Source of the DNA: Parastagonospora avenae f. sp. tritici 18332-5
Taxonomy: Eukaryota; Ascomycota; Dothideomycetes; Pleosporales; Phaeosphaeriaceae
Assembly: GCA_022559985.1 (NCBI GenBank)
Contig: JAFJTR010000002.1
Coordinates: forward strand, 496,001-560,000
DNA length: 64,000 bases
Direction of reading: 5' to 3'
In this document: piece by piece, positions 23,601 to 34,162 of the stretch
Layout of the letters: each line of letters opens with the position of its first letter
Numbering within the stretch: the stretch's first letter is position 1
The notes under the pieces: generated by a model
The model's input: the letters and a program-made list of their open reading frames with translations, nothing else
Database searches by the model: none
What the model was told of the DNA's origin: nothing
Position numbers and translations under genes: made by a program

Positions 23601-26600
23601 CTCCCGTTTCTTGCAATCACGGGAAACAGCTCGGCGGCAGCAACAGATCAAAGGGTGAGACTCTGTCCGTAGCAGACCCGCATCTCATAAATGATGCGAC
23701 CATGCGAACATGCGAATCCTAACGTTTTGCATCTCCGCATCGCGCGCTCCTCCCAAAGGTCGGTGAGCACTATCGTCGATCGAAGCGCTGCTGCTGGGAC
23801 GCCTTGCCGGCTGCGGATTCTGAACATCCCCAGCGAATTATGGAATTTTACGAAGAACGGCCGTTAAACCCGGCCTCTATAATGGATGGGCTTTGCCTTT
23901 CGGCGTTGATGCTGTGGGTGCTTTTGAGAAATACCATCTGCCAGTGCGTCGCGTCATCTGGTAATCACATCACACGCCAGCCAGTGCGGACCATCCATTC
24001 AGTCAGGAATGCTCGCAGAGCTAGTGCTTTGATGCGTATGAAGGCGCGCTGTTGCTGGCGAAAGCAAGGCAGCTATGGGCATTGTCCGGAAGTCGGAATC
24101 CCACAAAACTTTTCGAGATACAAATTACAGCTACAAGACGTGGAAGGTGCCAGTCTGTCAAGCATCTGCGGCGAACATTGCCGTGTTCCAAGCTGGTCCT
24201 TTTCTCAGCGCCAAAGTGGGTGGCATTAGACATCACTCGAGTGTCAAAAATGCATGGCGAATCGGCATACCCACTGCCATGGCAAACTTCCGGTCGGGAT
24301 CCGAAGCACGGATGACAGAGCGATATACAGCGCAGCAAGGGTACGTACATCACGATAGATGATGTCACCTTGGCTTCTTGACCCCATAGCAGCAAAAGAC
24401 CCAGGTGAATAGGACTCATCAAGGCCGCAGAGTCGGCACCTGGGGCGAAGAAACTTGGCCGCAACTCTGAAGGGGTTTCCTTTTGGCTTACCACTCTACA
24501 CCGCTCCCACTTGATATGCCTGTTAAGGTCATCGCACAAATCCTTGGCTGGAGACGTATCAGGGCAGCTGCTACATTTTCGGACGTAGTCGGACTCCGTC
24601 CGTGGGGTAACGAGGGCAGGGCAGGGATGAGTGCCGTGGCAGCCGCCGTGCGTGGGAGTGATGTACACGCCCGTGCGCCTGGCCTCACGATCGAAGATTC
24701 AATTGACCGGAAAGAGCAAAACATCGACAAAGGCCCGTCCATGGGCCGAATACCATAAAGTTTGATCGGACTTCAGGTTTATTGTCTGCACGACTGTGGA
24801 GACTGATGACTGCAATTGTTGGCGTTCGTATGCATATTACCATGGCGATTTCGATCGCGTGGGACAAGTCGAGCAGGTTTGCCTTTGCGACATCGCTAAC
24901 TCCACGAACTGGCCGATGTTCCGCAAATCCAGGCTCAGCTATCATACTTTCCATGGAACGAGTGATAGTTGACATCGATAGCGTTGACACGCAGCCGGTA
25001 CCGTCGATCTCGCCGATTGAAAACCGTCTCTTCGCAGCGTCAGCGATGATCAACGCCAACTATTGGAAATATGTTGGACTTATTCTACCATCGTAAGAGT
25101 ATCTTGCAACTACTGTAATGGCGTATTGTCCTTTCTGCAGAACAGCAGTTCACACGGTGTCCATGAACAACTCGCTCATTGGTTCAACTAGCCTTGCGAA
25201 GATGAATCCGAGGTACTCGAATGACAAGGAAAGTTGCTGATGGTCTGTGGTACGACAGAAGGTACGTTGCACGCCAGGCAACTCTCTATCTCCAAGCAAT
25301 CTCCGCACACGCTGCGAAGGTTTCACTGGCTGCACTGCGCCGAACATGAGGGCTCACATCTTTGTCGGGGGCTTTGTGGTCCGCCGGCTCCTCCGCAGTG
25401 GTACTTGCCCCACCGAACTGTCGGAGCCAGTACCATTGAACAACCACTGCCACTTGCGCAGACCAACTGTCCAAAGTTCACGCTTTCCCCACACTTTGGC
25501 TGGACGCACGGCTGCATCGTTGACACTCACACTTCGCGCTGTGCGTTCAAGCTCCAGACTCCAGATTGCATCGACCACTTCAACACCCAAACTACATACA
25601 CGGCGACGGTCCAGATATGTCGGACCAGATGCGACAACCGCTTGATGTGCGGAAGACATGTCCACCAGTCGGGGACGACTGCCGCCCAACACCAAGATAA
25701 GGATATACACCAACGCTGCCCTGCATTACGTCTTCTCTATCTGGGTCTAATCGCATGCACAGTCTCCCTGCATCTACTACCATTCGAGCCTAGAAGTGTG
25801 TCGATTTGATTAGTTTCCACTCCAGCCGAGCTAGATGCGCTTCGGAGGAGGAGCGCGCCTTACATTTGGTCGTCGGTCAAATTGATACTTGTCAGCCAGA
25901 GTTTGCGACAACTCATGCCGTGGAACAGTAAGCCGTGGACCCAGCATCATGGTAGAGAACACTATCATGACAACACATTGCGCAACTACTACCGGTTTGT
26001 TCGCGATAGGGTCTCAAACAATCTTGTTGCGGGGAAACACGATGATACGGATAATCTCAAAAGGTTAACAGCATAGCAGTAGGCGGCATGGACCGTGCCG
26101 TCTGGGAGCTACCCTGGTGTCAGATGAATGTCGCGCAGTGCTGATGCGGGGTAGATCACGAAGTGGATGATAAATGCACAGTGCTACGGAGTACGTCTTT
26201 GCAAGCGCAGCGATCAAGACCGCGATCGATATCTCGCTCAACTAACCAGTGGGACCTTTGTCCGCACGTTTCTTTCTGAGTGACCGGCGCCTTCGACCTG
26301 GCCACGATGCAGCCCTATGTACACACGCGTCACAATACACCGACACCAGTGCCGTCCTGTTCCCATTATTATTCGCCACGAGCGAAGGCCTCATCTCATG
26401 TGCTGTAGCAAGGAGCAGCCAATGGCTAGGTACAATCAAACGATGAGAAGCATGTACCAATGATGAAAGAGATTGGATCCAGGCGTCTTGCTCCGTTTCG
26501 TCCGCAGCGTCTAGACGTAGGAGTTGCAGATTTCATATGCAGCTCCTCGTTCAACAATCACTCAGCCGGTCGTTATGCCTTCATACACAACAGCGGCTTG

Positions 26601-29149
26601 CCTAGCCCGGGAGATCCGACAGCCGAACCAGTATATTGGTGGCCTGCTTCGAGCCATGCGAACTGAGCAAACATGGTAAAATGATACGCTGGCAATATTG
26701 AATACATCCACAAGTTCGTACAGATGGCTATCCCCGGAGCAAGCCTTCTCCTTCAGCTGGAGCCGAGCCTGTGGATAGTGGCACTGCAGGTTCATCAAGT
26801 ATGAAGAGAATAAATAAGGGACTTCCTGATCCGATAGCCTGAAGTTATACACAGTGACGCTAGGTTCCGGTCGTGAAGGTGAGGCCTTGTATAGAGCCAC
26901 TGGCACCGTCGTCGCTTTCTATCGTACTTGACAACATTTAGTACTACGCAGGCTCAAGGAAGCATGTAGTGGCGGTCATAGAGACGTGCGGGTGGTTTAC
27001 CTGAGGCAGGCTTCGTCGATATTGCAATTCTTCGTATTATGCAAGGCGACTTTTGCATTGGGGTTGTGCAGTCATGAGCACAAGACCGCAGTGCGTCTGC
27101 CTCACACAGCGATCGTAGCAGTGTCCGTTTTGGGCCATCGTTATCGCGAACACACCCGAACATGTAGTGCCGACCCGCAACATGGCCAGTTCCCATTTGA
27201 TATCCAAGACGAACAACGGTAAGCGAACAGTGAAACACCAAACTAACAGCCCAGTGACACAACTCCACCGACTGTGTAGCGAAATCAGGGCAGAATCGTA
27301 AGCGCCAACTCGGCGCTTCGTCAACGGCATTGCCAGAGTCGATGAGTGGTTCGAAGTTTTCCAACAGTTGTGGCGAGTGCCGCGGGAGGATTTTCCCAAC
27401 AGACAAGCCCTCCTGGTTACGGTGTGTCGCAACCAGGAAAACGACCAGCTGCATACAGCTCAACATCTGTCATCACACCTACATTAGAGAGAAAACTTTC
27501 TCCATCTGGCCGGCCCGCGATTATGTGCCGACTTTAGCAGTTCGGGCGATAATGCTTTGAGAAACGTTGCACAGCGTAACGCCCAGTGTTCTGCATCTCG
27601 AGCAGATGAGGGGCACGAATCGACTGGGAAGTGGACGAATATGGCGCTATACCTGCATCGGATTAGTGGCCTCGTCTACGCGTAACATGTCGATACTTTT
27701 AGAAACTTCCTGCAACAACACTTTCTGCACGTAAGATGAGACGAACGCGTTCACGATAGCGGAGATGCAGTTCGCGGCACAACGCGATTGCCTGCAACGC
27801 CGAGCATGACGGAGATGCACGATCTGAGCCTAGCACAAAACGCTGTTGGGCGATGTGGCGTCGGGGCGGCAAATCGCTCAACAAACACCAGCAGTCCCAT
27901 CCAGCGACCCTACCAGGCCAATGTCATGCAGTAGTGGAGCAGGATGCCTACAAATCAGGGTCTTACTAACCTCTCTAATATGACAACCCCGAAGGTGGGC
28001 ATAAATATGGTTCGTTGAGAGATGAAAGAGCTGTGCTTATTTTGCGGGCCGTTGGGGTAACTAAGTGAACGGATCCGGCAGCTACAAATTGACGGGTTCA
28101 GATCCTGTCATGGATTTGGCAGCGATGCATGACTACGACGTGCAGAAAGTTTTCGGTTGCATATCTGGGGCAAAGATGCGCAGACTGAGGCTGTTGGGCT
28201 TGCGTGCACACGACACGGTCTCGACGATCACCAAAATCGACTGTCTCAGCATTTTGCATCATCACAGCGCCGTCGAACCCTGAGGCTCTTTGAGGTTTTC
28301 ACTAGAGTCGTAGTATGTGGCTCGATTGCTTCAAGCTTCATCGCAAGCGACATCGCTCTGTTTCGCCCTGATCCCGCCTGGAGGCTAGACAATGAGATGA
28401 AGCACCTTGCGGACCGGATACGAACATCAGGGTCCTTGAACGGGGATCGGAGTCTCTCCGACGATACACCTATCTAGCCCGCCATATTTACCACACCGTT
28501 CCAACATCACCACATAGGTGTAGTGGTTGCTTCACTATCGCTGATGAGCAGTCGATCCGCCATCTTCATCGCCATTCCTGAATCCCCAGACTCTTCTTCT
28601 CCACCATCAATTCATGCACTCCACATCGTGCACCGACAATCTGCCCGCCTTCACATGCGAATTGTTGAGAGTGGACCCTGATTATCGTCTCACGCCATGG
28701 CATACAGTGGACCCTTTCCCCCCTCCTTGACGAGGTGGCTGCTACTCCAGGCTGCATGGACCCGACCTTGTAGCGAGCGCCTCCCCACGGAGAGAAAATT
28801 GGGACCCTGCATGGCAGGTCTGGATTGCCTGGAGCAGTCGGACGGGCCCGGTGGACAGGCTGGATGTAGGCAAAGGCTACGAAGGTAAGCGCGGAGAACC
28901 TGGATGATTGGTGTTAAGGGGAGATAGAGCTCGATCTAGATGACAGCAGCGTATTGGTATTTGGGGAGTTATCAGCAGGGACAGTATATGCATAATAGAG
29001 AGGTTATTGCCCCAGATCCTAGCTGTGATACGCTTACATGATGTTCCATTTGTATGCATGTATCTCTTGACTATACTGAATGACAAGCGCTTTGCAGCCT
29101 TCCCATATTCTCGCGTGGTCTACTCTATCTTCCCAACTACTGATCGATC
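20695..29149. other. Gene-poor region of about 8.4 kb
   Basis: It begins with the promoter and leader of the CBM21 gene. Many open frames of 60-255 codons occur on both strands, but none shows a recognisable domain, believable splice partners or consistent codon use, and they overlap each other freely. Base composition looks close to that of the genic parts. I see no terminal repeats, transposase or reverse-transcriptase motifs, tRNA or tandem repeat. It could hold long non-coding transcripts, a fully eroded mobile element or lineage-specific genes I cannot see. Confidence 0.5.
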
Positions 29150-29951
29150 TTACAGAGGAAGTATAGTCGGCAAAGTGACATTCCCAGTCGGCAGCACGGG
29201 CAGCGTGAAGTTTGCAGTCGGCAACACAGGTACCGTAACATTCCCAGTCGGTAAAACAGGTAACGACACGTTCAGAGTCGTTGTAGACAAGACCGGCACC
29301 AGCGTAGTGATGTTGGGAAACAGCGTCGGCAATGGAGGCGGACTTCCTCCAAAATCGCAAGGATGACGGCCAGTGATCGGTGTTGGTTGGAAGAGATCTC
29401 TGCACTGCGTATTTTCAGTATCATTCCTTTGGCAAGGCAAACTTTCAGGGAAGATGCTTACAGCTCGAGTTGGTGTCGGACATCCGCCGGCGGCTTCCAT
29501 GTAGCAGCCGTAGGAGAAGTTTTCTTCATAGTTGCATTTCTGGGGAAGGTTAGCCTGCGGTCACTGGCTTCGCGCGTTGGACAGATACTGTCAAACTCTA
29601 CGTCCTGCATTTGGAACTTGTCTATCTGGACTTCTTTCTTCGACTCACCTGTAGGGCATCCGTGGCCCAGCACGGATATCGAACTGTCGCGACATCGCAC
29701 TTGCATTGCTTTGTGAAGATGGGGATCGGTTCCCAGTGTGGCCTCTTGCTTTTGGTAGGCTTAATGATCTCGAATGATTCTGTCACCGGGATGTTGAGCG
29801 AGGTGGTCAAGATGACTGGTATGGTCGCAGTCGGGAAGCCCAAGGAAATCGTCGCTGGATCATCCGATGGCTCATCTGGAGTGTCATCCTGAGGTCTCGG
29901 GAACGCAGCTGCCAAAGCCGCAAGGGCGCTGACGAGGAGAAAAATACGCAT
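29150..29951 (-). CDS. Small secreted cysteine-rich protein with a periodic sequon tail
   Basis: Exons complement(29649-29951, 29462-29539, 29150-29404), 211 residues; GTGAGT and GTAAGC donors, CAG acceptors, all phase 0. A signal peptide (MRIFLLVSALAALAAA) is followed by an acidic Pro-rich stretch. Eight cysteines lie at 83, 85, 94, 103, 113, 121, 128 and 143, enough for four disulfides. The spacing is not that of CFEM. The tail from about 171 is made of ten-residue units around LPVLPTGNVT, with sequons at N172, N182, N192 and N202 (and N158). This predicts a secreted, heavily glycosylated protein of the cell surface or outside; a host-interaction role is possible but unproven. The family is not one I can name. 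Middle exon choice rests on recovering the cysteine-rich KCNYEENFSYGC segment in frame. Confidence 0.72.
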
Positions 29952-31571
29952 GATTCTTATGCTCGAGAGCTATCTTCAACAACCAGGATGGAGACGTTGA
30001 ATCACAGCGCGCTGCCTCAAACGTTTGTACCCAAGGGAACACTTTCCTGTCGCGTCTCACATTTACCCCAAGTGCCGCCCGGCTACGGTATGTTGAACTT
30101 GGCTTCTGCGATCCATATTGCATACGACTCTTGTGTTCGATCCAGGTTGCCAGGAACCGCCTAGCTACACTATAACAGCGTCCAAACTGTGGTCGACATC
30201 ATCAATCTGACACTCCCAGTCAACTCTTTCATACTCGAGAGCTATGTTTAGGTGCAAAATGCCGGGCCAGGCATTTCAATAACGTGATCATTTTCGTGGA
30301 TACTCTACTCAGATTGTAGACGTTGTGCGTGGTTGCGCTGATTGGCTGTATACCCAGGTCTTAATCTGGAAGTGATATCGAGCATCTTAGGGTTGTAAAT
30401 AGCCTAGCTACACGGTAGCACCGAGAACACCGGATCTGCAGCAAACCTCTGCAGTAGACAGTCAACGTATCTGGAAGGCTTACTCACGCCAATTGCCCTT
30501 CACTGCAACAACGCGAACCATGGTGTGAGCAAGATCGCCACAAACGCGACATCACACCACCAGCAAAACAACCCCGTTGCGTCATCTTCGCGATAAGAAT
30601 GTCACCGCATCTGGACCGCAGGCAAGATTCGTCCCCAAATGACGACCGCACAGTCCGCTTTGAGAAACGTTGAGGCAGATCAGGACCACACCGGGCGGTC
30701 GACGCTTATGGCTTTCTGTCATCGTGGCGCATGTCGAATACTTGTCGCGAAGCAGGAAAATTCTTGGAAGTCCTTAGTACGACGTGCTATGGCGACATGG
30801 AGGGGTGTGCAGATTCAGCCACCCTTGCCGCTCGACATGTGAAATGCAGATCAGGGTCTTGCAGGGAACTACTGGCCCAGACGGAGCAGAATGAGGGGTT
30901 CAAGTCTTGGGCTGTTAATCAACATGGGCGAGAGTCCTTGGTGGGGTGAGATGGCTGCTAGAGTTTGATAGCTGTGCCGCCTTGAGTTTAGCGCAATGGT
31001 GCTCACACCACAGGGGGGATGAAGGCGTTATCCAGGCTTTTCGTGGAGGCACGCTGAGGATTGGATATCTACAAAGCGCAGAATAGTTTGTCAATGTCAG
31101 TGTGTCGGTGACCATCGCAGTGGAAACTCCAGTGGGTACTTGCTCGTGCTTCTTGGTACATCTTGGGACCCCACAGTCTGTTCCGCATAACGCACGACTG
31201 AGCGCGAACGTAGCTTTAGCGTACGATGAGATTCTTTGCATAATTTGTTGAGATCGCAGTTAAGCATGGCAGAGCGCGATGTTTGAGCTCACAATACATC
31301 CTACTAGATGCGTGAACCCAAATTGATCAAATCGCAAAGAGATGTGAAGATGTCGACAGGTGCGTTAGTAATCAGATCATGTGATTCGGCACAGCTTAGA
31401 GCTTGGACCAATGACGAAGTTCGTGATGCGAAATGTACGGAATGTCAAGCATCATTGAGTTTCGCAAACAACACAAACACATTGTAAGATGATACCCATA
31501 CAGCCATCGTGCTAGATGATTTATATCGAACGTGGTTTAACGACATATCGATAGGTTTTCGTAACCACACA
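29952..31571. other. Intergenic region, 1.6 kb
   Basis: Contains the promoters of the secreted protein (minus) and the BolA gene (plus). Open frames here are short and unsupported. No RNA gene or repeat is seen. Confidence 0.5.
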
Positions 31572-32186
31572 ATGGCACCGTCAAGAGCGCTTCTCTGGCG
31601 CATCACCGCATCTGCACAATCGCGTCCAACACAATATATACGCCCCGCCGCGCGCCTCATATCTACATCGGTAGCCAGGCCAAAATGTAGAGCTTTATTC
31701 TCTGCTTCCCAAACAAGCCAATCGCCTCATATCCGTTTCCTCGCGACGTCTGTACGATCATATTCGCAACAAGCAACAACCGGTCCAGTGGCACCAGATT
31801 ATCTGAATGAGGCAGAACTACATATCTTCAACAAGATCAAGGGAGAATTGGACCCAGTGAAACTAGAGGTATGCAAACCCGCATTGCAACATCGGAGATA
31901 GGAGCTCTCGCATAGTCCTCACCGATCGATGCGAAACACCACCTCATACGCCCCGCTCGGCGAATATGCGAGTGAGCAGACAACTGTGGGGAAGAATTAT
32001 GCTGACGCATGATAATCACAGGTACAAGACATAAGCGGTGGTTGCGGATCCATGTACGCCATTGAAATCGAGTCGCCCAAGTTCGCGGGCTTGACAGTGA
32101 TTAAGCAACATAAGCTTGTTAATCAGGTGCTCAAGGAGGAGATTGCAAAATGGCACGGTGTACAACTAAGGACCAGAGCGCCATGA
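31572..32186 (+). CDS. Mitochondrial BolA-like protein (BolA3 type)
   Basis: Exons 31572-31868 and 32022-32186, 153 residues; the 153-base intron has a GTATGC donor and CACAG acceptor, phase 0. The first 75 residues are Arg/Ser/Ala-rich without acids, a mitochondrial targeting sequence. The BolA domain follows: NEAELHIFNKIKGELDP, then across the intron VQDISGGCGSMYAIEI, SPKFAGLTVIKQHKLVNQVL and a final helix ending HGVQL. GGCGSMY carries the cysteine that distinguishes BolA3-type proteins, and the conserved His follows in KQHKLVN. BolA3 works with glutaredoxin 5 and Nfu1 in handing 4Fe-4S clusters to mitochondrial enzymes. It is a single small gene with no operon-like context. Confidence 0.92.
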
Positions 32187-32497
32187 GATGTACGGAAGAC
32201 GTAATGTCAGCGTACGGCGCTGGGCACATATCAACATTGTACAATATCTGTATCATGAGCATAAGCATGAGCTACGATAATCTACCAGCAATAAACAATA
32301 CGAGATTTGACGCCAAACGAGAGCCTCAGGTTAAAGTCTGTACTGAGCTGCATGTCTCGAAACGCTACATCATGACGCATCACTGCAGTATCTTGCAAGA
32401 GCAAAGCCTTACTCATCTACTACCTTTCCAAGCCGGCCACAAAGCCGTGCGATCCGCTATCATTTTCCATACCATCTCTAACCTCACTCATCATCTC
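32187..32497. other. Convergent intergenic spacer
   Basis: 3' flanks of the BolA gene and of the minus-strand acidic protein. Nothing else is seen. Confidence 0.5.
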
Positions 32498-33319
32498 TCA
32501 ATCTCGAGCGCCCCAAGGCATCTTCTCTACTCCCCAACGAGCATTCCTCCCCTGCGTATCCACCTCCGCCTGCTTCCTCAAGGAAACATCCCTAGCTTCT
32601 ATCTGCTGCGCAAGTGTGGCCCTCAGCACAATCAGATGTCGCTTTTTACCAGGCTTATCACCCTCCAACTCCTCTTCGATCATGGCTTCGTAGCGTTTAA
32701 CTTCATGCTTCTTCAGCCGGATTGATTTCCAGAGATCTGAACCACCGTCTTGCGGGATTTCGTCGTCCGAACTGTGGTCGCTGCCGCTCTCTTCCGTGTC
32801 GAGCATCGTGGTGTCTTGTGTGCTATCCTCTGACGTCTCATCGCTGCCAAGTTGCTTTGGCTTTGCGTGCACTTCAGTCTGAGCTTGAGCGTCCTCAGTG
32901 AGAGATGGCGGTGCCGATCTGGTCTCTTGAGAGTTGGAGTTAGTCGAGTCTTCTTGGTCAGATGCTGCTGTGGAGATAGTGGACTTCGTGGCCGCGGCAA
33001 CTATTGCTAAATTCGACATGTTGTCCACGAGAGTTGGCTTGGAGGATCTTGAGGTATTAGTTGGGCTGGACATCACTTCGATGTGGTTGTCTCTCGAGTT
33101 ATTTGCGGTGTATCTAACAAATTGAATTGCTGGTGGAGTAGTTTGTTGGGTAGCCGCGGGTCGATTGCTTGATAATTTGCTTTGGTGATTCGCTTGCTGT
33201 GGTTGAGGGGAGAACCTTGGGAATTGAGGAGTAGGCCCGCCGTGGATAGAGAAGAGCACGCACCGGATGAGCATTGTTGCGTGTGTAGGGTCCGGATACT
33301 GGTACGGAGCCCGTGCCAT
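32498..33319 (-). CDS. Acidic, low-complexity unknown protein
   Basis: A 273-codon frame. The first 100 residues are Pro/Gln/Ser-rich. The centre (about 110-190) is Ser/Thr/Glu/Asp-rich (DETSEDSTQDTTMLDTEESG). The end (about 195-273) is a charged, probably coiled-coil helix (KKHEVKRYEAMIEEELEG..., AQQIEARDVSLRKQAEVD) closing with RNARWGVEKMPWGARD. I recognise no domain. The start at 33319 is the first ATG; an internal ATG beginning MSSPTNTSRSS is also possible, as is an intron starting at the GTGCGT just after ATMLIR. The gene is convergent with BolA. Confidence 0.6.
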   Translation of the reverse strand: MARAPYQYPDPTHATMLIRCVLFSIHGGPTPQFPRFSPQPQQANHQSKLSSNRPAATQQTTPPAIQFVRYTANNSRDNHIEVMSSPTNTSRSSKPTLVDNMSNLAIVAAATKSTISTAASDQEDSTNSNSQETRSAPPSLTEDAQAQTEVHAKPKQLGSDETSEDSTQDTTMLDTEESGSDHSSDDEIPQDGGSDLWKSIRLKKHEVKRYEAMIEEELEGDKPGKKRHLIVLRATLAQQIEARDVSLRKQAEVDTQGRNARWGVEKMPWGARD

Positions 33320-34162
33320 TACTCCGCTCGCTTCTTAGTGTTTTCACTTCTTTTTTGTCCTAGAGAAATTGTGGGCGACGTTAACCGGCAGTCCACAGAG
33401 CCTCCTCTACGTCAAGTTCATCACCTCGTCCGCTTTTCTAATCCTTGAGAATTCACAGGGAGCATTTGGTTGGTACTCTACAGAACCTCCTTTGTTTCAT
33501 GTTTACCCGCCTCCGCTCGTCTCCAAATATCTAACTGACCCTAAGTCGGGCCCTTTCGCTAATCGTCTTGAGGAGTTTTACGATCTCTTTACTGATGAAT
33601 ACATGAGAACATTGTTGCCCTGTCTACTTAGTATGAAATAAGAAAAAGTCTAAAGCCGAAGCTTGTATGTCTGTAGTGGCCCTGTATGCCTCGATATTAT
33701 CCTTGGATAGAAACCACTACAAGTAGCTTTGAGTCTCTTTTCGGGTTGTAAATATTCTGTCGGTTTTCCAGACATAGAATTTGCGACTATCAGCTTCATC
33801 GCCTGGTGAGACAAAGTGAACGTCGCAATGCGCAGGCAGAAGCTTGAATAAGCGAATCAGGTTGCCTCAGACTGTGGAACATCCAGTCATGAACGTTTCT
33901 ATCACTTTAATTTTCTGCATGATTTTATTGCGCAACACCTGGCCATACGAGTGACGGGTTGCGGGTGGTGGTGGCGCAGTTATGCCTCACTTCTACTTTT
34001 TACTGCGCAATGCTTCACTATGCCTCGCATGTAAGCAAAGCATCAGCCTGATGGAATTTAAAGCCTGATACAGAACGTATCCCATCGTTTTACAACTTTC
34101 TGCCAAATGATTCCAATCGCTCCACCGTTCAAACACATCCTGCACTCGATTTACCATCCAGC
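33320..34162. other. Intergenic region
   Basis: Promoters of the acidic protein (minus) and the HeLo gene (plus). Near 33391-33440 and 33478-33530 two similar AGCCTCCT/ACCTCC-containing segments look like a worn duplication. No gene is supported. Confidence 0.4.

Noticed and set aside
24021..24668. 215-codon minus-strand frame with many Cys and Ser
   Set aside because: No signal peptide, domain or splice support; cysteine spacing looks random.
25234..25809. 191-codon plus-strand frame
   Set aside because: Starts at a non-ATG codon, composition is random-like (many His, Thr, Arg), and opposite-strand frames overlap it.
27554..30672. Identical 16-mer at 27554-27569 and 30657-30672
   Set aside because: About one such match is expected by chance in 64 kb counting both strands, and similarity does not extend convincingly.
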